Source: an uncultured Ruminococcus sp. (GTDB taxonomy: Bacteria > Bacillota > Clostridia > Lachnospirales > Lachnospiraceae). Taken from it: 64,000 nucleotides of DNA. Within the stretch, counting starts at the first letter, position 1. Every line of letters starts with the position of its first letter. The position numbers and the translations under genes were made by a program. The stretch covers positions 14,985 to 78,984 of the forward strand of contig UQVC01000010.1 of assembly GCA_900544395.1 (NCBI GenBank), in the 5' to 3' direction. Positions 27,473 to 36,750 of this stretch are shown here, piece after piece. Below the pieces are notes generated by a model. That model did not search any database, had not been told where the DNA came from, and worked only from the letters and a program-made list of their open reading frames with translations.

Positions 27473-27518
27473 AACGATGGAAAAGGCTCCTTTTGGAACT
27501 TTTTCCATCGTCTTTTTT
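27473..27518. terminator. Bidirectional terminator between argG and the permease gene
   Basis: ACGATGGAAAA (27474-27484) pairs with TTTTCCATCGT (27501-27511). T-runs follow on both strands. It serves convergent argG and the UraA-type permease gene. Confidence 0.85.
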
Positions 27519-27529
27519 CTCACACTCTT

Positions 27530-28792
27530 TTACTTTGTCTCTCTGTCATTGGTCAGTTTTAATTGATCCAATACAAAGAATAACAATCCCATCAGCATCC
27601 CTGTCACACAGGCCAGCACCATACCGGAAAGCTGGATTCCTCCAAATTCTACGGAAATTCCCGATAATCCTGTCACAAAAATCACAGAAGTCATGGCCAT
27701 ATTTCTGGAACGGCTGTAGTCCACCTGTTCTTCTACCAGTATCCGGATACCAGATGTTCCGATCATACCGTACAGCAGGAACGAAATTCCTCCGATTACC
27801 GGTCCCGGAATGGAATTGATCAGCATTGTCAGTTTTCCGATAAAGGAACAGATAATTGAAAGCACCGCAGCTCCTCCGATCACATATACACTATATACTT
27901 TGGTCATCGCCATCACTCCGATGTTCTCCCCGTAAGTTGTAGTCGGCACAGAACCGATAAATCCGGATACCATTGTGGAAAAGTTATCTGCAAACAGGGA
28001 ACGGTGCAGTCCCGGCTCTTTTAACAAGTCTTTCCCTACTACCTTACTTGTCACGATCTGATGTCCGATGTGCTCAGAAGTAATGACAAGGAGTACCGGC
28101 AATACGATCACAATCGCTTCCCACTTAAATTTCGGAGTGGAAAAATTCGGAACTGCCAGCCAGGATGCCTCATTGACACTGGAGAAATCTACAATTCCAC
28201 AGGCAATGGCTGCCACATACCCCGCAATAATCGCAATCAGGATCGGGATCACCGCAAAGAATTTACGAAATACTACGGAGCCCAGCACAGCAACCCCCAG
28301 TGTCACCAGAAATACGATCACATTTTTCGGATCGATCACCTCATCTTTTAACCCTGCATTGGATGCCGCTGTTCCTGCCAGTTCCAGACCGATCAGCGCC
28401 ACCACCGGTCCCATCGCTGCCGGAGGCAGTACCACATGGATCCAGTCAGATCCAAATTTATAAATGACAAACGCCAGAATGCAGCCTAAAAATCCAACTG
28501 CAATGAATCCGCCCAGCGCGTATTCATATCCCCATTTGCTGATCACGATTCCTGCCGGGGCCAAAAATGCGAAACTGGAGCCCAGATACGCCGGCGCTTT
28601 TCCTTTTGTGATCAAGATAAACAATAACGTTCCGACTCCATTCATAAACAAGACAACCGCCGGGTTGATCCCGAATACAAACGGAACAAGCACAGATGCG
28701 CCAAACATGGCAAACATGTGCTGAATACTCAGTGGAACAAGCAGCTGAAACGGCACTTTTTCTTCCACCTGAATAATTTTCTGGTTTTCCAT
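27530..28792 (-). CDS. Uracil/xanthine permease (UraA type, NCS2 family)
   Basis: 420-aa membrane protein with 12-14 predicted helices. The N-terminus (QLLVPLSIQHMFAMFGASVLVPF) and the FIGSVPTTTYGENIGVMAMT segment are hallmarks of the UraA branch of NCS2 permeases, which favours uracil over xanthine. It is a single gene between two terminators or gene ends. No pyrimidine attenuator was seen in the 93 bp upstream. Confidence 0.92.
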   Translation of the reverse strand: MENQKIIQVEEKVPFQLLVPLSIQHMFAMFGASVLVPFVFGINPAVVLFMNGVGTLLFILITKGKAPAYLGSSFAFLAPAGIVISKWGYEYALGGFIAVGFLGCILAFVIYKFGSDWIHVVLPPAAMGPVVALIGLELAGTAASNAGLKDEVIDPKNVIVFLVTLGVAVLGSVVFRKFFAVIPILIAIIAGYVAAIACGIVDFSSVNEASWLAVPNFSTPKFKWEAIVIVLPVLLVITSEHIGHQIVTSKVVGKDLLKEPGLHRSLFADNFSTMVSGFIGSVPTTTYGENIGVMAMTKVYSVYVIGGAAVLSIICSFIGKLTMLINSIPGPVIGGISFLLYGMIGTSGIRILVEEQVDYSRSRNMAMTSVIFVTGLSGISVEFGGIQLSGMVLACVTGMLMGLLFFVLDQLKLTNDRETK

Positions 28793-28885
28793 TGAAAAAT
28801 CCTCCCTGTTCTTTTCCTTTGTAATTTCAATCTTTCCTATTGTAACAAATCCCGCCTCTGATAACCAGACTTTCTTTGGTAAAAT

Positions 28886-29836
28886 TTAAAGTATTTCGCG
28901 CAATATACGCTCCACATTCTGGTACTGCAGCTTATCCAGCTGCCTCTGCGTCATCCCAGCCCGATGAAACGCCTCCCAAATCTGCTCCATCTCCTCGATT
29001 CCACGGATCCAGTCCTGCCCGGCTTCAAATCCGTCAAAGTCTGTTCCCAAAGCAACGGCATCCTCTCCTGCCTTTCTCAGGATGTACATTCCATGTCTGA
29101 CAATATCTGCAATTTCTGTCGGACGTTCTTTTTTCAGAAACTGCGGATAAAAGTTCAGTCCTGCCACTCCTCCTTTTTCTCCAAGTGCATGCAGCATTTC
29201 ATCCGAAAGATTTCTTGGATGCGGACAAAGAGCCCGGGCATTCGAATGGGAGGCAACGATCGGCTTGCTGCTCTGCCGGATACAATCCCAAAATCCTCCG
29301 TCTGACAGATGGGAGACATCGACGATCATCCCTTTTGCATTCATCTCTTCGACCACCTGTTTTCCAAAGGGCTTCAATCCTCTCTGCATAATTTCGGGCT
29401 GTCTGCTGTTTGGATATCCAATACAGTTTTCATAATTCCAGGTCAGTGTGATCAGACGAACGCCTTTTTGATACAGCGCTTCCAGCCGTTCCAGGGATCC
29501 GTTTAAAATCCCTCCTTCCTCTGCAGTCAGCATGGCAAGAACGCCATATTCCCGCTTTGCCCACTCCAGATCCCGAATACTTTTTAACAATCTGAACTTC
29601 CTGATCTGCAACTGTTCTGCTTCCATGCGGGCGATCATTTGCTGTACTTTTTGATATCCTGCATCCCACTCTCCGTCCGGTATTTCTACAAAGCAGGCAA
29701 AAAACTCTGCCAGCATACTCGTCTGCCGCATCCGTTCCACATCGACACAAAGATAATTTTTCTCTACAGTTTCTCCTGGCTCTGTCACCAGCAATTCACT
29801 TAACGTATCACAATGCATATCGATCCAATGTCTCAT
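28886..29836 (-). CDS. Membrane dipeptidase, peptidase family M19
   Basis: Zinc dipeptidase of the amidohydrolase fold, 316 aa from ATG 29836 (AAAGGAG site). Metal ligands are seen in WIDMHCDTL (HxD), LTAEEGG (Glu), VDVSHLSDGGF and IVASHSNARALCPHPRN (His), plus GTDFDGFE. No signal peptide is apparent, so it is probably cytosolic as in other bacterial M19 enzymes. It diverges from the amidotransferase gene, 100 bp apart. Confidence 0.92.
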   Translation of the reverse strand: MRHWIDMHCDTLSELLVTEPGETVEKNYLCVDVERMRQTSMLAEFFACFVEIPDGEWDAGYQKVQQMIARMEAEQLQIRKFRLLKSIRDLEWAKREYGVLAMLTAEEGGILNGSLERLEALYQKGVRLITLTWNYENCIGYPNSRQPEIMQRGLKPFGKQVVEEMNAKGMIVDVSHLSDGGFWDCIRQSSKPIVASHSNARALCPHPRNLSDEMLHALGEKGGVAGLNFYPQFLKKERPTEIADIVRHGMYILRKAGEDAVALGTDFDGFEAGQDWIRGIEEMEQIWEAFHRAGMTQRQLDKLQYQNVERILREIL

Positions 29837-29936
29837 TTTCTTCTTCTCCTTTTTGCTCTTCCTATGTATAAGCTTCCATATTTTTACATATTCTAAAAAC
29901 ACCACCATTGACTATTATATGACAGGAGGCCCGATT

Positions 29937-30671
29937 ATGAAATCTGAATCTGAAAAACCTTTGATCGGCATCGTGATCTGCGGATTTTCTGAAAACCGCC
30001 AGTTCGTATCCAATCCCTATATCCAGTCCATCCGGTACTCCGGCGGAATCCCCATCCTACTTCCGTTGATCCGTTCTGACAGTATGCTGAAACAATATTT
30101 AAAACTCTGTGATGGCTTTTTGTTCTGCGGCGGCAATGATATCACACCGCTTCTCTTCGGACAAGAACCCCGCCCCGGAATCGGCAGCACCAATATTACC
30201 CTGGACTTGTTTCAGATCCGTCTTATGAAACAGGTGCTCTCTTCCCGCAAACCAGTCTTTTCTATCTGCCGTGGAATGCAGATTTTTAATACTGCCTGTC
30301 AGGGAACCATGTATCAGGATATCCGTTACCAGCCGGGAGAATGCCTGGATCATATGCAGCATACGGATTCCAGAAGTGACATCAGCCATCCCGTACGCAT
30401 TGAAAAATCTTCCAGACTGTCTGCCTATCTCGGGCGTTCGGTGTATGTCAACAGCTTTCATCACCAGGCAGTAGAAACTCCCGGATCGGATCTGACAATC
30501 AGTGCGTTGGCTCCGGATCAGACTATCGAAGCTCTGGAGATTTCTTCTCATCCTTTTGCCATAGGCGTCCAGTGGCATCCAGAATGTATGTTTCAAACCA
30601 GCGAAAAGATGCGGCGGCTCTTTTGGGGATTTGTAACCGCTGCTCACAAAGGAAAAAAAGCGGAAACCTGA
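29937..30671 (+). CDS. Class I glutamine amidotransferase-like hydrolase (gamma-glutamyl-GABA hydrolase type)
   Basis: 244-aa PuuD-like hydrolase. The nucleophile is C in PVFSICRGMQIFN, with the second histidine-glutamate pair in VQWHPECM, and the family start LIGIVICG followed by the GGNDITPLLFGQ loop. ATG 29937 has AGGAGG 7 nt upstream; an upstream in-frame start at 29853 is not supported. Family members split gamma-glutamyl bonds in GABA, polyamines or peptides; the divergent M19 dipeptidase suggests small peptide catabolism. Substrate is unknown. Confidence 0.9.
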   Translation: MKSESEKPLIGIVICGFSENRQFVSNPYIQSIRYSGGIPILLPLIRSDSMLKQYLKLCDGFLFCGGNDITPLLFGQEPRPGIGSTNITLDLFQIRLMKQVLSSRKPVFSICRGMQIFNTACQGTMYQDIRYQPGECLDHMQHTDSRSDISHPVRIEKSSRLSAYLGRSVYVNSFHHQAVETPGSDLTISALAPDQTIEALEISSHPFAIGVQWHPECMFQTSEKMRRLFWGFVTAAHKGKKAET

Positions 30672-30686
30672 GTATGGCTTCCGCTT
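30653..30686 (-). terminator. Terminator of the polysaccharide operon
   Basis: On the minus strand AAGCGGAAGCC pairs with GGTTTCCGCTT (10 of 11 pairs), followed by a T7 run. It lies 17 nt past the DUF3048 gene stop and overlaps the 3' end of the convergent amidotransferase gene. Confidence 0.8.
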
Positions 30687-30702
30687 CACTTCCTTGTATG
30701 AT

Positions 30703-31806
30703 TTATTGGAATGTCGTCTGATTTGCATAATTGACTGCGATATAAGTTTTTCCACGGTTCACTTTGATTTCATTTCCGGTTTCATCATAGAGGAAAATCC
30801 TGGATCTTTCATTATTGGGATCTTTTGCCCATTGCACTTTTTCTACCGCTCCATTTGAAATATAATATCCGATGCTTTCCGGACCACCATCCCAATCCAA
30901 ATTTTTGTGTCCTACTTCATCGCGGACAGAAATCTCTGTTTCAAGGATCAGCACATTCTTAAATGTCAATTGCTGATTTGTGTTTCCATCTATATGGGGT
31001 GTTCCATTCATACTTTTTTTATATGTTGCTGTTGTTTCGTCATACTCAAATGATGAATGAGATGCCCCAAAATTGATCTCCACATTGGTGCACCTCTCTC
31101 CAGACGGTTTGATCTGTTCACTGAGTCCGCCAAACTGAAATGCCGTGCGTCTCATATCCTCCGCAAGCTCCATCCTGCGCCCTTCAGCCTGTGCCACCTC
31201 ACCAAATCTTGTTCCATCAAAGTATCCTGTATGTTCCAGAGAATACCCGGCTGCCAGTCTGTTTTCATCGCGGCCAAAAAGACCTCCTGCATTATAAATT
31301 CCATCATACTGGTCCAGCTGAAGCGCCTCCAGATAATCCGCAATACCATCATCAATGCCCCAGTTTACATAAAATGCATCGTACCCCTGAGAAAACGCCG
31401 GAAAGTAATAGCGGCAGCTTCGAATCGGACAAATCTTTGGAACTTTCGTATAGTCTGCATAGAGAGCCATCAATCTTGTAATATCTCCTTCCACCGGAAT
31501 CTCATATAGAATGTCCGCCTGTGCAATTCCATATTGCGGACGTGCCGCTTCATGATTGTTCACCATCACTGCAACCGGACGTTTTCCAATGGCTGTCTCG
31601 GACAGGTCTGCAAGACCGGTCAGCAGATTTTGATTCGCCGGAATCGTTTCCTCTTTGCTCTCTGCCTCTTTTTCATCCTTTTGCTTGGTTTTCTGTTCCG
31701 TTTGAGGCTCTTTTGGTTTCTCTTCCTGCTTTTTACAGCCAGTCATATTCAAAAGCATCGTGCATGCCATCAAAACCACAGCCGCTTTTTTCCACTGTTT
31801 CCACAT
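30703..31806 (-). CDS. DUF3048 (YerB-like) lipoprotein
   Basis: Predicted exported lipoprotein of 367 aa: hydrophobic start and lipobox MLLNMTGC, then a charged Lys/Glu/Gln-rich linker (about 25-60), then the DUF3048 N- and C-terminal domains (PVAVMVNNHEAARPQYGIAQADILYE, PIRSCRYYFPAFSQGYDAFYV). Biochemical role is unknown. It is the last gene of the polysaccharide operon, 21 nt after a glycosyltransferase gene, which suggests a surface role. Membership may also be only transcriptional. Confidence 0.88.
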   Translation of the reverse strand: MWKQWKKAAVVLMACTMLLNMTGCKKQEEKPKEPQTEQKTKQKDEKEAESKEETIPANQNLLTGLADLSETAIGKRPVAVMVNNHEAARPQYGIAQADILYEIPVEGDITRLMALYADYTKVPKICPIRSCRYYFPAFSQGYDAFYVNWGIDDGIADYLEALQLDQYDGIYNAGGLFGRDENRLAAGYSLEHTGYFDGTRFGEVAQAEGRRMELAEDMRRTAFQFGGLSEQIKPSGERCTNVEINFGASHSSFEYDETTATYKKSMNGTPHIDGNTNQQLTFKNVLILETEISVRDEVGHKNLDWDGGPESIGYYISNGAVEKVQWAKDPNNERSRIFLYDETGNEIKVNRGKTYIAVNYANQTTFQ

Positions 31807-31827
31807 TTTATCCCTTCTTTCTTCCTG

Positions 31828-32781
31828 TTAAAAAGCTCCCGGCTCCACTGTTTTCCCCATATTCTCATGTACCCCGTCACGGTATGCCCGCAAGATTACT
31901 TTGATATTGGAATACTTTCTGCGGACCAGCGCCCGCAGGATCAGTTCTGCTGCCATGTAAATCGGACACAGGTGTTTTGCTCTCCAGCTTTCTCCGTATA
32001 AATGAATAAAATGAATGGAATTTCTGTAGCTGTAGTAATCTTTCCAGGTCATGCACTGCTTCTTATCCCTCACCGGAATGATTGCTTTGTGAAGCATTGC
32101 AGACGGGATATAGCGTATTTGGGTATAGTTCAAAGCTCTTCTTGCATAATCGGAATCATCATATAAAATGATATAATTTTTGTCTGGAACTCCTGTTTTT
32201 TCCACAATCTCCCTTGTAAACAAAGGTCCTTCAAAGGGCATATCTACCACTTCTACATAGTCCTGTGTCAAATTTCCGCCCCGGATCACATTTTTTCTCT
32301 TTTCTGCATATCGGAATGCACTTTTTAAATTGATTCCAACTACCACTTCATCCTCATATCGGCCGTCACTTCTTGATGGGATACAGACCCCTGCATCTTT
32401 TCCAATGTATTTCAGCAAATTGGTCAGACAGTCCGGTTCCGGATATACATCGTCATCCATCACCCACAGATAGTCCCAGGAAAGCGACATCGAAAGTTCA
32501 AACAATTTTGCAAATCCACCTGCCCCTCCTGCATTTTCCGTATTTCGGAAATAATATGTTTTCATGGATTTCCATGTATTTTCATGAAGAACTCCTATGT
32601 CATCCTTTTCTGTAAATCCAATTTCCATCAATGTCTGATTGGTTCCATCTGTACTTTTATTATCCAGCAACAGAATTCCTGATATCTTTTTCTCTGACTG
32701 CTGCAATGCTTCCAGCAAATTCAAAAGATATTCTTTTCTGTTATATGTAACAATTGCAACATAAACTTTCTGTTCTTTCAT
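31828..32781 (-). CDS. GT2 glycosyltransferase, GlfT2/rhamnosyltransferase-like
   Basis: 317-aa soluble GT-A enzyme. It starts VYVAIVTYNRKEYLLNLLEAL, has the acceptor loop NTENAGGAGGFAKLFELS and the metal-binding acidic triplet WVMDDDVYPEPDCL. The DDD motif and NAGGAGG loop are shared with galactofuranosyl- and rhamnosyltransferases of the GlfT2-like group. A galactofuranose donor fits the UGM-like flavoprotein two genes upstream, but this is inference. It overlaps the GT32 gene by 4 nt (ATGA). Confidence 0.88.
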   Translation of the reverse strand: MKEQKVYVAIVTYNRKEYLLNLLEALQQSEKKISGILLLDNKSTDGTNQTLMEIGFTEKDDIGVLHENTWKSMKTYYFRNTENAGGAGGFAKLFELSMSLSWDYLWVMDDDVYPEPDCLTNLLKYIGKDAGVCIPSRSDGRYEDEVVVGINLKSAFRYAEKRKNVIRGGNLTQDYVEVVDMPFEGPLFTREIVEKTGVPDKNYIILYDDSDYARRALNYTQIRYIPSAMLHKAIIPVRDKKQCMTWKDYYSYRNSIHFIHLYGESWRAKHLCPIYMAAELILRALVRRKYSNIKVILRAYRDGVHENMGKTVEPGAF

Positions 32782-33530
32782 TTTGATTCTCCATCTGCCT
32801 TTTTTACGATCTTTCGTTTCAAATGCAACAACTTCCGGTAATTTTCTACCCCGATTGTCTTTTTCAATACATTCTGTACTTTTCTTTTCAGGGATGGCTG
32901 CAGCCAGGATCCTGCATAATGATGTACTGCTATTGTCTTATCTGTAATTACCTTTTCATGCACATCCAGATCCACAGCGCAAAAATATTCGGTAGGATAA
33001 ACGGCAATGCCGTCAATTTCCTGATATTCACCATTTGTCAGAAATCCTCGTCTGCCCATCACTTCGCTTGTATATGCATTGACAGTCTTATAACACGGTC
33101 TGCCGTCTACAAGAAACGAGGATTTCTGATATTCTTCCAAAATCTCCGAAATCAGATTCAGTCCTTTGATCGATCCCATCACCAGACCCGGACTGATCAA
33201 TTTTGTACTTTCAAATCCGGTAAACGCACGTTTCGCCAGGATTTCTTCCGGAATTGGCTTGAGCAATTCCACATCGGTATCAAAATAAATTCCACCAAAC
33301 TGATACAATACATCAAATCTCACATAATCTGATACAAATGCCCACTTTTGATTTTCATAGGCTTCCTTTACAAAGTTTACTTGTGTCACATCATAATTGT
33401 CTTCGTTCCATTCCCGTATTTCATAGCCTGGAAGATATTTCTTCCAGGATTCTATACAGTTTAATACCAATTCTGATTTGGGATTTCTCCCAAACCAGCA
33501 ATAATGAATAATATGCGGTATTTTTTCCAT
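32778..33530 (-). CDS. GT32-family glycosyltransferase (OCH1/capsular type)
   Basis: 250-aa transferase. It begins MEKIPHIIHYCWFGRN, the usual GT32 start, and has the DXD donor motif in FGGIYFDTDVELLKPI. Donors in the family include UDP-galactose, UDP-GlcNAc and GDP-mannose, so the sugar cannot be told. The frame is open upstream to a GTG at 33563 that lies one base from GGGAGG; the ATG at 33530 matches family starts but lacks its own ribosome site. Confidence 0.87.
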   Translation of the reverse strand: MEKIPHIIHYCWFGRNPKSELVLNCIESWKKYLPGYEIREWNEDNYDVTQVNFVKEAYENQKWAFVSDYVRFDVLYQFGGIYFDTDVELLKPIPEEILAKRAFTGFESTKLISPGLVMGSIKGLNLISEILEEYQKSSFLVDGRPCYKTVNAYTSEVMGRRGFLTNGEYQEIDGIAVYPTEYFCAVDLDVHEKVITDKTIAVHHYAGSWLQPSLKRKVQNVLKKTIGVENYRKLLHLKRKIVKKADGESK

Positions 33531-33575
33531 GTTTTGATGGTATAACGCTGTTTCGTTATACACTCCTCCCGTGTT

Positions 33576-34793
33576 TTATTGTGCACTGTTTAATTCTTCT
33601 GCCATCTTCAGGGCAAGTTCTACAACCAGATCGGAATTGTAATGCTGATGTTCTCCCCATCTTCCAAGACCATACACGCGGCGTGTTTTTGCCCACTCCA
33701 GCAACTCCTTCATGATCTCTGGCTTCCCGATGGTATTGAGCGGATACGCGTACTGGTTCATATATTGAAAGGTACTTTCTGTTGTTTCGTCCACTCTTGT
33801 ACTGTTACATTCCGTCCAATATCCTTTGCTTCCATTACAGAAATTATGACGCACCAGAATTCTATGATAAGACAGTTCCGGATCCGGATAGTAGATCCAC
33901 TGTGCTTCTGTGTCCAGATTGTCCGGGAAATACGCCGTCTGAACAGAGCTGTATTTCAGACGTCCGATTTTTTCCTTCAACTCCTGCGGCATTCCTGTGA
34001 TCTTTGCAAATTCCATCCAGGGAATCGTAGAAATGATCACATCTGCAGAATACGTTTCCCCCTCTTTTGTTGTCACTGTATTGGTATCAAAATCAATCGT
34101 GTGAACCGATGCATCGTACTGAATCTGTCCTTTGATTTCTTCTGCCATTCTCAGCCATAATTCCCCATATCCATATTTTTTTGGATAAAAGAACTGAGCA
34201 TGTCCCGGCTGCTCTCCATATGCTTTTTTCGTCAGACAACTCAAAAGAGTCTCTTCAAAGCTGACATTTGGCAATTTTTCCAGCCAGTATGTCCCCAGCT
34301 GGTTCAGATCCTCTCCGAACATTTTCTGGTTATACGGAATCATATAGTTCTCTGCGATCTTATCTCCCAGTTTCCAGTAGATCCAGGACACAAACTCCTG
34401 TGGCATTTCCTCTTTCAGGTTACAACCTGCCACTGCAATGGATTTTAAATACTCTACTTGATTTTCCAGTTTCATCTGCCAGATATTTGCTTCGATCGGA
34501 TGGCTGATCACATCTCCGTTGACTGCAATCCTGCTGTCTCTGTCAAATTTGTCCCACTCCTCCTCCGGCATAAATTGAAACAGGAATTCGTTCACTTTTG
34601 GACGTCTCACATCCAGAAAATGTCCGCCTCCAATATCAAACGGAGAACCATCTACCTGGGTGGAACGACAAAGTCCTCCGGCCTCTTTTTCTTTTTCCAA
34701 TACGAAAAATGAAGTTTCTCCCATCTGTTTCAGTCTGTTTGCGAGCGTCAAACCGGAAGGTCCTGCTCCAAGAATCAAATATTTCATCTTCAT
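33576..34793 (-). CDS. FAD-dependent amine-oxidase-fold protein, UDP-galactopyranose-mutase-like
   Basis: 405-aa flavoprotein. The Rossmann start MKMKYLILGAGPSGLTLANRL and the GGLCRSTQVDGSPFDIGGGHFL segment are characteristic of the UGM/protoporphyrinogen-oxidase-like family. It begins by ATGA overlap with the preceding GT4 gene. Its position inside a glycosyltransferase run next to a GlfT2-like transferase suggests production of UDP-galactofuranose or another sugar-ring rearrangement. It is not a close match to classical Glf in layout, so the reaction is unproven. Confidence 0.75.
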   Translation of the reverse strand: MKMKYLILGAGPSGLTLANRLKQMGETSFFVLEKEKEAGGLCRSTQVDGSPFDIGGGHFLDVRRPKVNEFLFQFMPEEEWDKFDRDSRIAVNGDVISHPIEANIWQMKLENQVEYLKSIAVAGCNLKEEMPQEFVSWIYWKLGDKIAENYMIPYNQKMFGEDLNQLGTYWLEKLPNVSFEETLLSCLTKKAYGEQPGHAQFFYPKKYGYGELWLRMAEEIKGQIQYDASVHTIDFDTNTVTTKEGETYSADVIISTIPWMEFAKITGMPQELKEKIGRLKYSSVQTAYFPDNLDTEAQWIYYPDPELSYHRILVRHNFCNGSKGYWTECNSTRVDETTESTFQYMNQYAYPLNTIGKPEIMKELLEWAKTRRVYGLGRWGEHQHYNSDLVVELALKMAEELNSAQ

Positions 34794-35890
34794 TTGTTCA
34801 CACCTCTCCATAATTCCTGATATCGCTTTGCAAGTTGTTTACAATTCAGCCTTATATCAAAATTCCTGTCTCTCAACTGCTGCTTAATCTTCTCCTGATT
34901 TTTTATTCTGTCATTTTCCGCGGCTTCTTTCAAAACCGCATCTGCCCAGACTTGATCCGATGCTTCCAGTTTTAAAAATTGAACTTCATCAATAATCTTT
35001 GTCATGGAAGCGATTCTGTCACTCAAAATACACGGAAGTCCGGCTGCCTGTGCCTCAACCAGGCCCAAAGGCAATCCTTCAAACAAAGACGGAAAAACAA
35101 ACACATCCATTGCCTGAAGCCATTGTTCTACCACATCGCTTAATCCCACAAATAATACATCCAGCTTGTCCTCTCGGGCCTTCTCCTCGATTTCCTGCTT
35201 CAGCGGTCCGTCCCCTACAAACACCAGTTTTATCTTCTGATGCCTCTTTTGAAGCTCTTTTGCAATTTCCAGAATCTTTTTATGATTCTTTTCCTCACAG
35301 AACCTTCCAACATGACCAATAACCAGTTTGTCCTCTAAGTCATATTCGTTTCTTAGCCTTTCTCTGACAACCGGATCATACTGAAATTTTTCCAGATCGA
35401 TCCCATTTGAAATCAGAGAAAACGGCATTCCTTTGTACAGCCATTTTCCTGCCGCATCACTGCACGCATATCTGCAATTACACCACTTCAAAAAGAAGGG
35501 GCGCAGTATTTTGTCACTTGTTGTATGTGTACATGCTGTATTATGTGCATGTGCAGCTCTTACTTTGATTCCTGCTAATTTTGCCGCCAGCATTTCTACT
35601 GCCATCGTTCCACTGCATCCATGTACATGGATAATCTGATACCCTCCTTCTTTCAGGATTTTTCGCAGCTTCATCACATATTTCAGCGGATTTCGATTCC
35701 GGTAAGGCAATTGATAGTTTCTCCGGCCTTTTTGTTCCAAAAATGTTTTCAATTCCGGAACAGCTTCATTGATCGTCACCAGGTCCATCTGGATTTCGGG
35801 ATCTTCCTGATATAAAAAATAATTTTTGATCACATTTGTGATTCCATCATATCCACACTTTGTCGTTTCGACCACCAGTACTTTTATCAT
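34790..35890 (-). CDS. GT4 glycosyltransferase
   Basis: 366-aa GT-B enzyme starting MIKVLVVETTKCGYDGITNVI at ATG 35890; the longer upstream frame lies inside the WecG-like gene. The C-terminal Rossmann domain shows VIGHVGRFCEEKNHKKILEI and the donor E-x7-E motif FPSLFEGLPLGLVEAQAAGLPC. An insertion HAHNTACTHT lies near the acceptor side. Sugar specificity is unknown. Confidence 0.9.
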   Translation of the reverse strand: MIKVLVVETTKCGYDGITNVIKNYFLYQEDPEIQMDLVTINEAVPELKTFLEQKGRRNYQLPYRNRNPLKYVMKLRKILKEGGYQIIHVHGCSGTMAVEMLAAKLAGIKVRAAHAHNTACTHTTSDKILRPFFLKWCNCRYACSDAAGKWLYKGMPFSLISNGIDLEKFQYDPVVRERLRNEYDLEDKLVIGHVGRFCEEKNHKKILEIAKELQKRHQKIKLVFVGDGPLKQEIEEKAREDKLDVLFVGLSDVVEQWLQAMDVFVFPSLFEGLPLGLVEAQAAGLPCILSDRIASMTKIIDEVQFLKLEASDQVWADAVLKEAAENDRIKNQEKIKQQLRDRNFDIRLNCKQLAKRYQELWRGVNK

Positions 35891-35922
35891 ATCTGCCAAA
35901 TTCCTTTCCCAGGTACGACTTT

Positions 35923-36732
35923 TTAAAGACGACCTGCTTTTTTCTCCTGTCTGCGGAACTTTCTGTAATAAGAGAAAATCCGCAGATCTTCCACATATCG
36001 CTTTGCCAAACGCTTTGGATTTGTCATACAGCGATGCAGCCATTCCAACCCGTGATCACACATCCATTTCGGCGCACGTTTTACACTTCCTCCGATAAAA
36101 TCCAATGCCGCTCCCATAGAATAGGACACAGGAATCTGATACTTTTGCATATTTTCATAAATGAAAATATCCTGCTTCGGGGAACCCATTCCCACAAAAA
36201 GCTGATCTGCCTGAGATTCTTTTAACATTGAGATGATTTTTTCCATCTCCTTTGGATCTTTTTCAAATCCCATCGGTGGGGAATAGGTGCCTGCACACTG
36301 AAATCCCGGATATCTTTGTTCCAGATTTTTGGCTGCATTTGCGGCTACTCCCGGACCTGCTCCCAGCAAAAATATCCGGTATCCTTTTTTCGCAGCCCGT
36401 TCACACAATAATTCCATTAGATCCGGACCTGAAATTTTTTCAACGATTGGACGTTTTAACCATTTTGCCATCCAAATGATCGGTTTTCCATCTGTAAATA
36501 CGATTTCCGCATCCTCAAATATTTTTTTAGAAACGGGATTTTCGATCACCCGCAGCGCCTGATCCACATTCACTCCGACGATCTGACAGATTTTTCTCTG
36601 TGCAATACACTGGTCTACATGATCCAAAATCTCCTCCGCCGTCAGGTTGTTTAAACGGATTCCCAGAAAATCAATCACCTTCTTATTATCAATCTTTTTT
36701 AACTCTACAAAATGTTTCTCACTTTTTCCCAT
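35923..36732 (-). CDS. WecG/TagA/CpsF-family glycosyltransferase (GT26)
   Basis: 269-aa enzyme with family hallmarks GVNVDQALRVIENP, IVFTDGKPIIWMAKWL, DLMELLCERAAKKGYRIFLLGA and MGAALDFIGGSVKRAPKWM. TagA homologues add ManNAc to GlcNAc-PP-undecaprenol; WecG adds ManNAcA. In a capsule operon such enzymes usually add the second sugar to the lipid-linked primer. It could therefore act right after the 231-aa sugar transferase (47595-48290). Confidence 0.93.
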   Translation of the reverse strand: MGKSEKHFVELKKIDNKKVIDFLGIRLNNLTAEEILDHVDQCIAQRKICQIVGVNVDQALRVIENPVSKKIFEDAEIVFTDGKPIIWMAKWLKRPIVEKISGPDLMELLCERAAKKGYRIFLLGAGPGVAANAAKNLEQRYPGFQCAGTYSPPMGFEKDPKEMEKIISMLKESQADQLFVGMGSPKQDIFIYENMQKYQIPVSYSMGAALDFIGGSVKRAPKWMCDHGLEWLHRCMTNPKRLAKRYVEDLRIFSYYRKFRRQEKKAGRL

Positions 36733-36750
36733 TTTCTTCTCCCTTATGTA

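Noticed and set aside
29853..29936. Longer start for the class I amidotransferase
   Set aside because: The extra residues are hydrophobic and not family-like, and AGGAGG sits directly before ATG 29937.
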